This document shows, piece by piece, positions 9,375 through 16,763 of a DNA stretch of 64,000 bases (positions are counted from its first letter, which is position 1; each line of letters opens with the position of its first letter). A program made the translations under genes and the position numbers. This DNA is from Oscillospiraceae bacterium (GTDB lineage Bacteria; Bacillota; Clostridia; Oscillospirales; Oscillospiraceae). The DNA lies in the NCBI GenBank assembly GCA_022846095.1, contig AP025583.1:2728001-2792000 (forward strand), in the 5' to 3' direction. Below the pieces are notes generated by a model that saw only the letters and a program-made list of their open reading frames with translations, was not told where the DNA came from and did not search any database.

Positions 9375-10615
9375 GAATTCAATGCCTCGTTTTCTTCTGT
9401 AATTGGGGCCGGCGTATCGTCGGGGAAGGGGACGAATTTCCCGATCTCCTCCCTGCACTCGGCGGTAAGTGTCACGGTGAGCACGCCGCCGCGCTCCACG
9501 GCGGCGTAATCGGCGCTGACCAGCTCCCCGTCCCCCAGCGCGGCCACCACCGCCCGCTCCAGACGCTCCTCCAGCATCTGCCGGGCGGCGTCCCGGTCCA
9601 GCTCGACCGGCTGGAGCGTGTAGGCCCGGACGGTCTGCCGGGTGAGGGACAGGGGCATCTCCCGTCCCCCGGGCAGGGTCATGGTCCACGTACTGCTTAT
9701 TTTATCATACTGGTCAAAGGAAATTCCACTGTTTCCATAAAAATTGACGCGCCTGCCCAGCAGAAAGAGGGAAAAAAAGCTCCGCTCCTCCCCGGTGTAG
9801 GCCTTCACGGGGGCCTCCAGGGGGATTTCCGCGCTCAGGGTGCGCCAAGTGCGGGCGTAAATCCGCCCGCTGGCCCGCACCTGCCGCCAGCCCAGATCCA
9901 CCGTGCCGTACTCGGGCTCCTGGATCTTCATGTTGCCCCCGATGAGCACCTCCCCGGCCAGCACCGTGTCCCCCTCCTTGACGGCGGCCGCCCCATCCAG
10001 CACGTCCATGTGGGTGATGATGCCGGGGGCCTCGGCCACCACGTCGCCGCACAGGCTGTCGTCCGCCAGCTCGGGCTTGGGGATCGCCTCCCGCACCAGC
10101 ACCTCGGCCCGGGTGCCGTGGAGGTTGATGGCCATCCAGGAGAGATCGTCCAGCCGGAGCAGGGCCTCCTGGGTGATGCGCTCGGTGTCCAGGCCGGGGC
10201 CGTAGGCCCCCACCCGCACCCCCAGCCGCCGCAGCTCGGTGACGATCTCCGCGGTGGGCACCTTGTCGTTGCCCGTCACCTCCACCGTCAGGATGAAGCT
10301 GGAGAGCACGCACACCGCCGCCAGGGAGCAGGCCAGCCCCACCAGCAGCGCGTACCGCCGCCGGAAGCGGCCCAGGAAAAAGGGCATCCCCTCCCGCTCC
10401 AGCACCGTGAGGGTGCACAGCACCTTTTCCGCCAGGGGCTCCAGGCGGCGGCCGTCCCGGCCCGGCACCGTCAGCCGCACCGCGCCCCCGTCCAGCCACT
10501 CCACGTCCCAGAAGCCCACCCCGCGCTGGGCGCACAGGTTCAAAAAGCGCTCGGGAAAGGGGCCGGAGACCTCCAGCCGCACGCTCCCCCGCAGATAGTT
10601 GATAATCGTCTGCAT
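9371..10615 (-). CDS. yqfD: YqfD, sporulation membrane protein
   Basis: 414 residues: an N-terminal cytoplasmic region, one membrane helix (YALLVGLACSLAAVCVLSSF, about residues 80-105), then a large extracytoplasmic part, the layout of stage IV sporulation protein YqfD. In Bacillus subtilis yqfC and yqfD are sigma-E genes needed for normal sporulation. The CGGAGG ribosome site lies directly beside a duplicated yqfC stop codon, showing that yqfC and yqfD were originally adjacent. Confidence 0.92.
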   Translation of the reverse strand: MQTIINYLRGSVRLEVSGPFPERFLNLCAQRGVGFWDVEWLDGGAVRLTVPGRDGRRLEPLAEKVLCTLTVLEREGMPFFLGRFRRRYALLVGLACSLAAVCVLSSFILTVEVTGNDKVPTAEIVTELRRLGVRVGAYGPGLDTERITQEALLRLDDLSWMAINLHGTRAEVLVREAIPKPELADDSLCGDVVAEAPGIITHMDVLDGAAAVKEGDTVLAGEVLIGGNMKIQEPEYGTVDLGWRQVRASGRIYARTWRTLSAEIPLEAPVKAYTGEERSFFSLFLLGRRVNFYGNSGISFDQYDKISSTWTMTLPGGREMPLSLTRQTVRAYTLQPVELDRDAARQMLEERLERAVVAALGDGELVSADYAAVERGGVLTVTLTAECREEIGKFVPFPDDTPAPITEENEALNS

Positions 10616-10627
10616 CTCGTTCCTCCG

Positions 10628-11189
10628 TCAGGCCAGATCCACGCCCAGAATCGTCCCCGTGATCAGAAGCTCGCTGGCGTTCATGGCCCGAAGCTCCCCG
10701 CGCAATCTGGATTGCGCGGGGACCCCCATGATTTCATTTATCGCGCGGGGCAAGTCAATTGCCCCCCGCTCCGCCGCACTTGCGGCGGCCGGAGCTGCGG
10801 GCCCTTTTTGCGCACTCAGGCCAGATCCACGCCCAGAATCGTCCCCGTGATTAGAAGCTCGCTGGCGTTCATGGTCCGCAGCCCCCCACGCAGCCGGGGC
10901 TGCGCGGGGACCCCGTTCATTTTATTTATCGCGGGGGACAAGTCAATTGCCCCCCGCTCCGCCGCACTTGCGGCGGCCGGAGCTGCGGGCCCTTTTTGCG
11001 CACTCAGGCCAGATCCACGCCCAAAATCGTCCCCGTGATCAGAAGCTCGCTGGCGTTCATGGCCCGCAGCACCCCACGCAGCCGGGGCTGCGCGGGGACC
11101 CCCATGATTTCATTTATCGCGCGGGGCAAGTCAATTGCCCCCCCCCGCCGCACCCGCGGCGGCCGGAGCTGCGGGCCCTTTTTGCGCAC
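10628..11189. repeat. Three tandem units of yqfC 3'-end duplication plus palindromic element
   Basis: Three units of 188, 188 and 186 bp start at 10628, 10816 and 11004. Each begins with about 70 bp duplicating the 3' end of yqfC (compare 11190-11259), followed by about 118 bp of element. Every element holds a CCCC.CGCA/TGCGCGGGG hairpin, a linker ending TTTATC, a second hairpin with AGTCAAT in the loop (10753, 10941, 11129), a GCCGC/GCGGC hairpin, and GGAGCTGCGGGCC (10791, 10979, 11165). The last motif is the exact reverse complement of the duplicated edge at 11247-11259. It lies between intact yqfC and yqfD without breaking either. Confidence 0.88.
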
Positions 11190-11471
11190 TCAGGCCAGAT
11201 CCACGCCCAGAATCGTCCCCGTGATTAGAAGCTCGCTGGCGTTCATGGCCCGCAGCTCCAGATCCGTGCCCCGCACCTTCAGGATGAGCTTGCCCCCGCT
11301 GACGTGGATCTCCTCGCTGCCGTAGGCCAGGATGCCCTTGTGGTTCTCCATCCGTACCTCCCGGTTACCGGTGATCTCCACCCGCGTCATGCCCGCCACC
11401 ACGTCCCCGGGCAGGTCGAATACCTCCGCCGTCTTCTCCAGCAGCCCCGCTTTTTTTGCCTTCTTGCCCAT
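11190..11471 (-). CDS. yqfC: YqfC/YabP-family sporulation protein
   Basis: 93 residues beginning MGKKAKKAGLLEKTAEVFDL, with the YabP/YqfC core including GMTRVEITGNREVRMENHKG and a C-terminal LLITGTILGVDL strand. Members are sporulation proteins; yqfC precedes yqfD in many spore formers. AGGAGG lies upstream. The last 70 bp occur three more times downstream as gene-end duplications, but the full gene is intact. Confidence 0.92.
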   Translation of the reverse strand: MGKKAKKAGLLEKTAEVFDLPGDVVAGMTRVEITGNREVRMENHKGILAYGSEEIHVSGGKLILKVRGTDLELRAMNASELLITGTILGVDLA

Positions 11472-11535
11472 GGCCCGCCCTCCTCGTCCTGTTCCTGCTA
11501 TGCTTATGTGATGAGGGGCATGTCCTATGTGCGCC

Positions 11536-11612
11536 ATGTCATTGCGAGGGCCGCAGGCCCGTGGCAATCCGTTTTCTTTTAAAGGCCCGGCCTCCGGCGG
11601 TGGGATTCTTTG
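11536..11612. repeat. Fragments of the dispersed composite repeat
   Basis: Contains the CATTGCGAGGGCCGCAGG palindrome module (11539-11571), also seen in inverted form at about 6573-6605, and the GGCCCGGCCTCCGGCGG/TTCTTTGG module found at one end of the three long copies. Non-coding, upstream of yqfC. Confidence 0.7.
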
Positions 11613-11622
11613 GCTGCTGCAA

Positions 11623-11650
11623 GGAAAACGGCGGCCCGCAGGCCGCCGTT
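11623..11650 (-). terminator. Terminator of the cca/DUF1905 unit
   Basis: Ten-bp perfect stem AACGGCGGCC / GGCCGCCGTT with a 4-base loop, followed on the minus strand by TTTTCC, immediately after the DUF1905 stop. Confidence 0.75.
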
Positions 11651-11653
11651 CCT

Positions 11654-11923
11654 CTATTCCCGTTCCCGGAGTATTACGTGCACCGTGTCCCCCGGCCCCT
11701 TTCCGATTTTAGCCCGGATGTCCTTGCGCAGGCCCAGGATATGCCCCGGCGTGCCCATACGCACCAGGCTGCCGTCATAGGGCACCCCATCGAAGGTGGC
11801 GCGCACCTTCACCCGGCCCTTGCCGAATACGGCGCGCACGTCATGGGGGAACTCCACATAGGCCCCGTCGAGGTCGGGCACCTTGCGGATCACCGCGTCA
11901 AATTCATAGCTGGTTTTGTTCAG
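11654..11923 (-). CDS. DUF1905-family small protein, probable CTG start
   Basis: 89 residues of the DUF1905 type ([20 protein letters not shown], later [20 protein letters not shown]), a small beta-rich domain of unknown function. No ATG, GTG or TTG precedes the conserved region in frame without a long extension. A CTG forms a 4-base CTGA overlap with the cca stop and follows a GGGAGGG ribosome site at normal spacing, so CTG is the likely start. It is translationally coupled to cca. Confidence 0.85.
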   Translation of the reverse strand: MNKTSYEFDAVIRKVPDLDGAYVEFPHDVRAVFGKGRVKVRATFDGVPYDGSLVRMGTPGHILGLRKDIRAKIGKGPGDTVHVILRERE

Positions 11924-13047
11924 CGCTCTCCCTCCCCTCTGGCCAGCGCCAGCAGGATTTCCCGCCGGTTGTCCTCCGGCCGCTCCAGCACGTGGGCCCG
12001 GAGCCGCGCCAGCGCCGCGCCGATCTCCGCCCCCTCCAGGCCCAGTTCCCGGAGATCCCGGCCCCGCAGGGCCAGATCCTCCATCCGCCACGGGTCGGGC
12101 AGGACGGCCTCCAGCGCCGCCTCCCCGCCCCACAGGGCCGCCGCGGCCCGGGCCGCCTCCGGCCCCCGCCGGGCCAACAGCAGCCGCCAGTCCGCGCCCG
12201 TGCGGGGCTCCGGCTCCGCCAGGGCCCCCTCCACCGCCCGGCGCAGCCGGGTTTCCACCGGCAGCGCCCCGATGGGGAAGCCGGTCAATTTGCAAAACAC
12301 CGCCCAGCGGGGGATGGGCGCGGCCCGGCACCCCTCCAGGGGGGACAGGTCGGGGCACCTCCGGGCCGGCAGCCACCGCGCCAGCAGGCCCCAGCCCACC
12401 AGCGCCTGCGCCCACCGGGGCCGGGGGGAGACCAAAATCTTCTCCACCTCCACCCGGATCCGTTCGGCGGACACCCGCCCCGCCCCCGCCGCGCAGGCGG
12501 GGATGGCGGCGGCGGTGCGCCCCTCCAGCGCAAAGCCCAGCTGGGCGGCAAAGCGCACCGCCCGCAGCAGCCGCAGGCCGTCCTCCCCGAAGCGCCGCTC
12601 CGGCTCCCCCACGCAGCGGATGAGGCCCGCCGCCAAATCGGCCCTGCCGCCCCAGGGGTCCACGACCTCCCCGTCCGCCCCCAGGGCCATGGCGTTCACC
12701 GTGAAGTCCCGCCGGGCCAGATCCTCCCGCAGGTCAGACCCGAAGGCCACGGACGCCGGGCGGCGGCCGTCCAGGTAGTCCCCGTCCCGCCGGAAGGTGG
12801 TCACCTCCACCGGCCCGTCCCCGGTGAGCACGGTGACCGTGCCGTGCCTCAGGCCCGTGGGGACGGTGCGGGGGAACAGGGCGGCCACCTGCTCCGGCAG
12901 GGCGTCGGTGGCCGCGTCGTAGTCGGTGGGGGGGCGGCCCAGCAGGAGATCCCGCACGCAGCCCCCCACCAGATAGGCCTGGTACCCCGCCCCGCGCAGC
13001 GCGGCGCAGCACCCGCGCACCCCGGCGGGAACCCGCTCCAGCTCCAT
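11920..13047 (-). CDS. cca: CCA tRNA nucleotidyltransferase / poly(A) polymerase family
   Basis: 375 residues. The nucleotidyltransferase core shows [13 protein letters not shown], the metal-binding DYDAATDA pair, [10 protein letters not shown] and later [10 protein letters not shown]. The enzyme adds or repairs the 3' CCA of tRNA. ATG is preferred over an in-frame GTG three codons upstream because GGGAGG lies at proper distance from the ATG. No HD domain is apparent. Transcription diverges from murC through overlapping promoters. Confidence 0.93.
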   Translation of the reverse strand: MELERVPAGVRGCCAALRGAGYQAYLVGGCVRDLLLGRPPTDYDAATDALPEQVAALFPRTVPTGLRHGTVTVLTGDGPVEVTTFRRDGDYLDGRRPASVAFGSDLREDLARRDFTVNAMALGADGEVVDPWGGRADLAAGLIRCVGEPERRFGEDGLRLLRAVRFAAQLGFALEGRTAAAIPACAAGAGRVSAERIRVEVEKILVSPRPRWAQALVGWGLLARWLPARRCPDLSPLEGCRAAPIPRWAVFCKLTGFPIGALPVETRLRRAVEGALAEPEPRTGADWRLLLARRGPEAARAAAALWGGEAALEAVLPDPWRMEDLALRGRDLRELGLEGAEIGAALARLRAHVLERPEDNRREILLALARGEGER

Positions 13048-13083
13048 TTTGCCCACCTCCCGGTATTTTTTCCGCCGCGCGCG

Positions 13084-13133
13084 TCTATAATGGTGGAGAA
13101 TCCCTTGCCAAATCCCACCACGCGCATTATAAT
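13084..13133. promoter_or_regulatory. Overlapping divergent sigma-A promoters for cca and murC
   Basis: Plus strand: TTGCCA (13105-13110), 17-bp spacer, TATAAT (13128-13133), toward murC. Minus strand: TTGGCA (complement of 13106-13111), 16-bp spacer, TATAGA (complement of 13084-13089), toward cca. The -35 boxes share a TTGCCAA/TTGGCAA sequence, so polymerase cannot occupy both at once. Confidence 0.8.
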
Positions 13134-13178
13134 AGTCCGGTTCTTATTATATCTTTGAAAAAAGGGCGTGTAAACCCC

Positions 13179-14558
13179 ATGACCGCAAGCAGCATACACG
13201 ATTACATCCGCCCCGGCCGCAGGGCCCACCTGGTGGGCATCGGCGGGGTATCCATGTCCCCCCTGGCCGAGGTGCTCCACGGGCAGGGCATGATTATCAC
13301 CGGCTCCGACATGAAGCAGAGCCCCACGGTGGAGCACCTGCGCAGCCTGGGCATCCCCGTCGCCATCGGCCACCGGGCGGAGAACGTGGGGGACGCAGAG
13401 CTGGTGATCCGCACCGCCGCCGTACACGACGAAAACCCGGAGATCGCCGCCGCCCGCGCCGCTGGCGTCCCGGTCTTTGAGCGGGCCCAGGCCTGGGGGG
13501 CCATCATGCGCGGCTACAAGAACGCCCTGTGCATCGCGGGCACCCACGGCAAGACCACCACCACCTCCATGTGCACCCACGTGGCCATGGCGGCCCAAGC
13601 CGACCCCACCGTCATGATCGGCGGCACCCTGCCCCTGCTGGGGGCGGGCCACCGGGTGGGCAGGGGCGAGACCATCATCCTGGAGAGCTGCGAGTACTGC
13701 AACTCCTTCCTCTCCTTCTTCCCCACCGTGGCGGTCATCCTGAACGTGGAGGCCGACCACCTGGACTTCTTCAAGGATTTGGAGGACGTGGAGCGCTCCT
13801 TCCGCGCCTTCGCGGATCTGGTGCCGGAGGACGGCCTCATCGTGGCCAACCGGGACGACGGGAACACCATGCACACCCTGGAGGGGGAGACGCGCCCCGT
13901 GCTGACCTTCGGCCTCACCGAGGGCGACGTGCACAGCGCCAACCTGGTCTGGAAAAACGGCCTGCCCGCCTTCGACGTGATCTGCCAGGGCGAACGCTTC
14001 GCCCACGTGGAGCTCCAGGTGCCCGGCGAGCACAACGTGAAAAACGCCCTGGCCGCCGCCGCCGCCGCCATCGCCCTGCACCTGCCCGCCCGGGCGGTGG
14101 AGGAGGGGTTGGGCGCCTTCCGGGGCGCGGGGCGCCGCTTCGAGCGCAAGGGCACCTTCCACGGCGCCGACGTGTACGACGACTACGCCCACCACCCCGG
14201 CGAGCTCAGGGCCCTGCTGACCACCGCCATGGGCCTGGGCTACCAGCGGGTGATCTGCGCCTTCCAGCCCCACACCTACACCCGCACCAAGGCCCTCTTC
14301 CAGGACTTCGCCCAGGTGCTGCGCACCCCGGACGTGTGCCTGCTGGCCGAGATCTACGCCGCCCGGGAGGACAACGACGTGGGCATCTACTCCCGTGATC
14401 TGGCCGCCGAAATCCCCGGCAGCCTGGCCTTCGACACCCTGCCGGCGCTGACGGACCACCTGCGGGGGATCGCCCGGCCGGGCGACCTTATCCTCACCGT
14501 GGGGGCGGGGGACATCTACACCGTGGGCGAGGTCCTGGTGGAGGCCGGAGAGCCGTAA
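13179..14558 (+). CDS. murC: MurC, UDP-N-acetylmuramate--L-alanine ligase
   Basis: 459 residues with all three Mur-ligase domains: the N-terminal UDP-binding fold (HLVGIGGVSMSPLAEVL), the ATPase domain with GTHGKTTTTSM, and the C-terminal domain with DDYAHHPGE and FQPHTYTRT. It adds the first peptide amino acid to UDP-MurNAc in the cytoplasm. ATG is chosen because an in-frame TTG eight codons upstream has no ribosome site. Transcribed alone from a strong promoter. Mpl-type ligases resemble it, but overall layout favours MurC. Confidence 0.95.
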   Translation: MTASSIHDYIRPGRRAHLVGIGGVSMSPLAEVLHGQGMIITGSDMKQSPTVEHLRSLGIPVAIGHRAENVGDAELVIRTAAVHDENPEIAAARAAGVPVFERAQAWGAIMRGYKNALCIAGTHGKTTTTSMCTHVAMAAQADPTVMIGGTLPLLGAGHRVGRGETIILESCEYCNSFLSFFPTVAVILNVEADHLDFFKDLEDVERSFRAFADLVPEDGLIVANRDDGNTMHTLEGETRPVLTFGLTEGDVHSANLVWKNGLPAFDVICQGERFAHVELQVPGEHNVKNALAAAAAAIALHLPARAVEEGLGAFRGAGRRFERKGTFHGADVYDDYAHHPGELRALLTTAMGLGYQRVICAFQPHTYTRTKALFQDFAQVLRTPDVCLLAEIYAAREDNDVGIYSRDLAAEIPGSLAFDTLPALTDHLRGIARPGDLILTVGAGDIYTVGEVLVEAGEP

Positions 14559-14798
14559 AACCAAAAAGCCGGACTCATCGCTGCTGCAACTTAGGCGGAT
14601 AAGGCGCACAAGGAATGGCGGGGGCAAGCCCCCGCCCTACGTCATTGCGAGAGCCGCAGGAGCGCGGCAATCCGTCCCATCTCCATACCGTAGGGGCGAT
14701 TCACGAATCGCCCGTCCACCATCGCCCGCCTGCCCCGCCTAAGCCGCACCTCTTGTGCAAGCGCCCTTTCCGGGCCTGCACGCAAAATCTCCAAAGAT
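14559..14798. repeat. Gene-free stretch with dispersed-repeat fragments
   Basis: Contains pieces shared with the composite repeat: CAACTTAGGCGGATAAGGCG, a CATTGCGAGAGCCGCAGG palindrome (14641-14673) and GTAGGGGCGATTCACGAATC (14691-14710), the last also at 20341 and, inverted, near 36228. Lies between the convergent murC and mreB; no gene seen. Confidence 0.7.
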
Positions 14799-14834
14799 AA
14801 AACCGGGGGACGCTGAAAAGCGTCCCCCGGTTTT
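14799..14834. terminator. Bidirectional terminator between murC and mreB
   Basis: Sixteen-bp stem (AAAACCGGGGGACGCT and complement) with a GAAA loop and T-runs on both sides; lies just beyond the mreB stop. Confidence 0.88.
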
Positions 14835-14841
14835 TCCTTTT

Positions 14842-15864
14842 TTAGTTCATCTGCTTTCTGCGGGAGAGGTTCATGGTGCCGTCCTGCATGTCGCTGACCC
14901 ACTCCAGGCTCTTGCCGGTGCCGTAGGCCACGCAGGAGATGGCGTCGTCGGCCACGTGGGTCTCGATGCCGGTGTGGGACTCGATGAGCTTGTCGAAGCC
15001 CCAGACCAGGCTCCCGCCGCCGGTCATGACGATGCCGTTGGTGGAGATGTCGGCCACCAGCTCGGGGGGCGTGCGCTCCAGCACGCCGTGGATGGCCTCC
15101 AGGATGCGGGTGGAGGGCTCCTCGAAGGCCTCAATCATCTCGCTGGAGGTGACCGTGAACACCCGGGGCAGGCCGGTCATGAGGCAGCGGCCCTTGATCT
15201 CGATGGACTGCTCCTCCGGCCGGGGAAAGACGCAGCCGATCTGCATCTTGAGCTCCTCGGCGGTGCGCTCACCGATCAGTACATTGTGCTTGCGCCGTAT
15301 GTACTTCACGATGGCCTCGTCGAACTGGTCGCCGGCGATCTTGATGGAGGTGGACTCCACGATGCCGCTGAGGGAGATGACCGCGATGTCGGTGGTGCCG
15401 CCGCCGATGTCCACGATCATGTGGCCGTCGGGCTTGGTGATGTCGATGCCCGCGCCGATGGCGGCCGCCACCGGCTCCTCGATGAGGTACACCCGCCGCG
15501 CGCCGGCCTGGATGCCCGCGTCGATGACGGCGCGCTCCTCCACCTCGGTGATGCCGGAGGGCACGCAGATGACGATGCGGGGCTTAAACAGGCGGAAGGA
15601 GGTCACCTTGCGGATGAACTCCTTGAGCATACGCTCGGTCATGTCGTAGTCGGAGATCACGCCCTCCCGCAGGGGGCGGATGGCGACGATATTGCCGGGG
15701 GTGCGGCCCAGCATCTGCTGCGCCTCGGTGCCCACCTTGAGCATTTTGCCGTTGTTTTTGTCGATGGCCACCACGGAGGGCTCCCGGAGCACCACGCCCC
15801 GCCCCTTCACATAGACCAGAATGGACGCCGTGCCCAGATCGATACCGATGTCTTTACTGAACAT
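14842..15864 (-). CDS. mreB: MreB-family rod-shape-determining actin homologue
   Basis: 340 residues from MFSKDIGIDLGTASILVYVK, with phosphate-1 (GIDLGTA), DIGGGTTD and the MTGGGSLVWG adenosine motif of bacterial actins. MreB polymers guide cell-wall synthesis. Two starts compete: this ATG has a GAGGTG ribosome site, while an in-frame ATG at 15918 would add MRFWAKLKEKLKRLRGAG, an amphipathic basic helix like the membrane anchor of other MreBs. The promoter at 15919-15961 would leave only a few leader bases for the upper ATG, so the shorter form is annotated. No mreC or mreD nearby; it could be an Mbl/MreBH-type paralogue. Confidence 0.93.
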   Translation of the reverse strand: MFSKDIGIDLGTASILVYVKGRGVVLREPSVVAIDKNNGKMLKVGTEAQQMLGRTPGNIVAIRPLREGVISDYDMTERMLKEFIRKVTSFRLFKPRIVICVPSGITEVEERAVIDAGIQAGARRVYLIEEPVAAAIGAGIDITKPDGHMIVDIGGGTTDIAVISLSGIVESTSIKIAGDQFDEAIVKYIRRKHNVLIGERTAEELKMQIGCVFPRPEEQSIEIKGRCLMTGLPRVFTVTSSEMIEAFEEPSTRILEAIHGVLERTPPELVADISTNGIVMTGGGSLVWGFDKLIESHTGIETHVADDAISCVAYGTGKSLEWVSDMQDGTMNLSRRKQMN

Positions 15865-15925
15865 ACCTGCACCTCGAAGTCTCTTTAGCTTTTCTTTTAG
15901 TTTAGCCCAAAATCTCATGGTTAAT

Positions 15926-15961
15926 CCCCTACATTATACTGGTCTTCTCCCGCTATTTCAA
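15926..15961 (-). promoter_or_regulatory. Sigma-A promoter of mreB
   Basis: On the minus strand TTGAAA, 17-bp spacer, TATAAT. The predicted transcription start is only about 7-8 bases before the upper in-frame ATG (15918), which bears on the choice of mreB start. Confidence 0.8.
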
Positions 15962-16062
15962 CGCTGTTCGTGAAAAAAACTAAACAAAATGTAGCGGCAG
16001 CCCCGGCCCCTCCCGCAACGATGCACCTTTTTGGAGGGAAAAGCGCATGCGCGCCCGGCGGA

Positions 16063-16722
16063 TCAGCGCGCCCGGGCCAGGGTGGCGCACACCACGTCGG
16101 CGCACCCGAAGGTGCGCAGCATACGGGCGCACTCGGAGATGGTGGCGCCGGTGGTGATCACGTCGTCGATGAGCAGCACCCGTTTGCCCTCCACCAGCTC
16201 GGGGTCCACCGCCGTGTAGGCCCCCAGCACGTTGGCCCGCCGGGCCTCGTCCCCGGTAAGGCCGGACTGGGCGTCGGTGTTGCGGGCCTTGCGCAGGGTC
16301 TCCACCGCCACCTCGCCCAGCTCCAGGGCCACGGCGTTGGCCAGCAGGAAGGCCTGGTCGTACCCCCGCTCCCGCAGGCGCTTTTCGCTCAGGGGCACCC
16401 AGGTGATAAGGTCCCAGCGCCCGTCCAGGTGGTCCCGCACGCACTGGGCCACCAGCCGCCCGTAGGGCTTGGCGTACCCCCGCACCCCCTTGAACTTGAA
16501 GCGGTGGATGGACTCCCGCACGCAGTCCTGGTAGCGCAGGGGGGAGGCGCACAGGGAGAAGAACTCCCCCGCCTGCTCGGCCTGCCCCTCCACCAGCCAG
16601 GGCAGGGTACGCTGGCATCGGGCGCACAGATCCCTCTCGCCCGCTGAGAGCAGCTTGCCGCAGAATACGCACCGCGGCGGGAACAGCAAATCCAGGATCT
16701 GACTGAAAAATCCTCGCGCCAT
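16063..16722 (-). CDS. comF: ComF-family phosphoribosyltransferase-like protein
   Basis: 219 residues. An N-terminal zinc-finger-like Cys set (RCVFCG...CARCQ) precedes a type I phosphoribosyltransferase fold with VLLIDDVITTGATISEC. ComF/GntX proteins are linked to DNA uptake and transformation. It lies 42 bases after recD2 on the same strand, a DNA-processing neighbour. The partner substrate is unknown. Confidence 0.92.
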   Translation of the reverse strand: MARGFFSQILDLLFPPRCVFCGKLLSAGERDLCARCQRTLPWLVEGQAEQAGEFFSLCASPLRYQDCVRESIHRFKFKGVRGYAKPYGRLVAQCVRDHLDGRWDLITWVPLSEKRLRERGYDQAFLLANAVALELGEVAVETLRKARNTDAQSGLTGDEARRANVLGAYTAVDPELVEGKRVLLIDDVITTGATISECARMLRTFGCADVVCATLARAR

Positions 16723-16763
16723 CGTGCACCCTCCCTTTCTCTATTCGGTTGGTTGACTGCCTC

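Noticed and set aside
10628..11189. Possible CRISPR array or diversity-generating repeat at yqfC
   Set aside because: Units are about 188 bp with near-identical spacers and gene-end sequence, no short regular repeats and unique spacers; no cas or reverse-transcriptase gene nearby.
10599..11325. Plus-strand ORFs across the yqfC repeats
   Set aside because: They repeat with the tandem units, have no ribosome sites and translate into arginine/proline-rich shadow peptides.
13155..13178. TTG start for murC eight codons upstream
   Set aside because: No ribosome site at proper distance, while the ATG begins where other MurC proteins begin.
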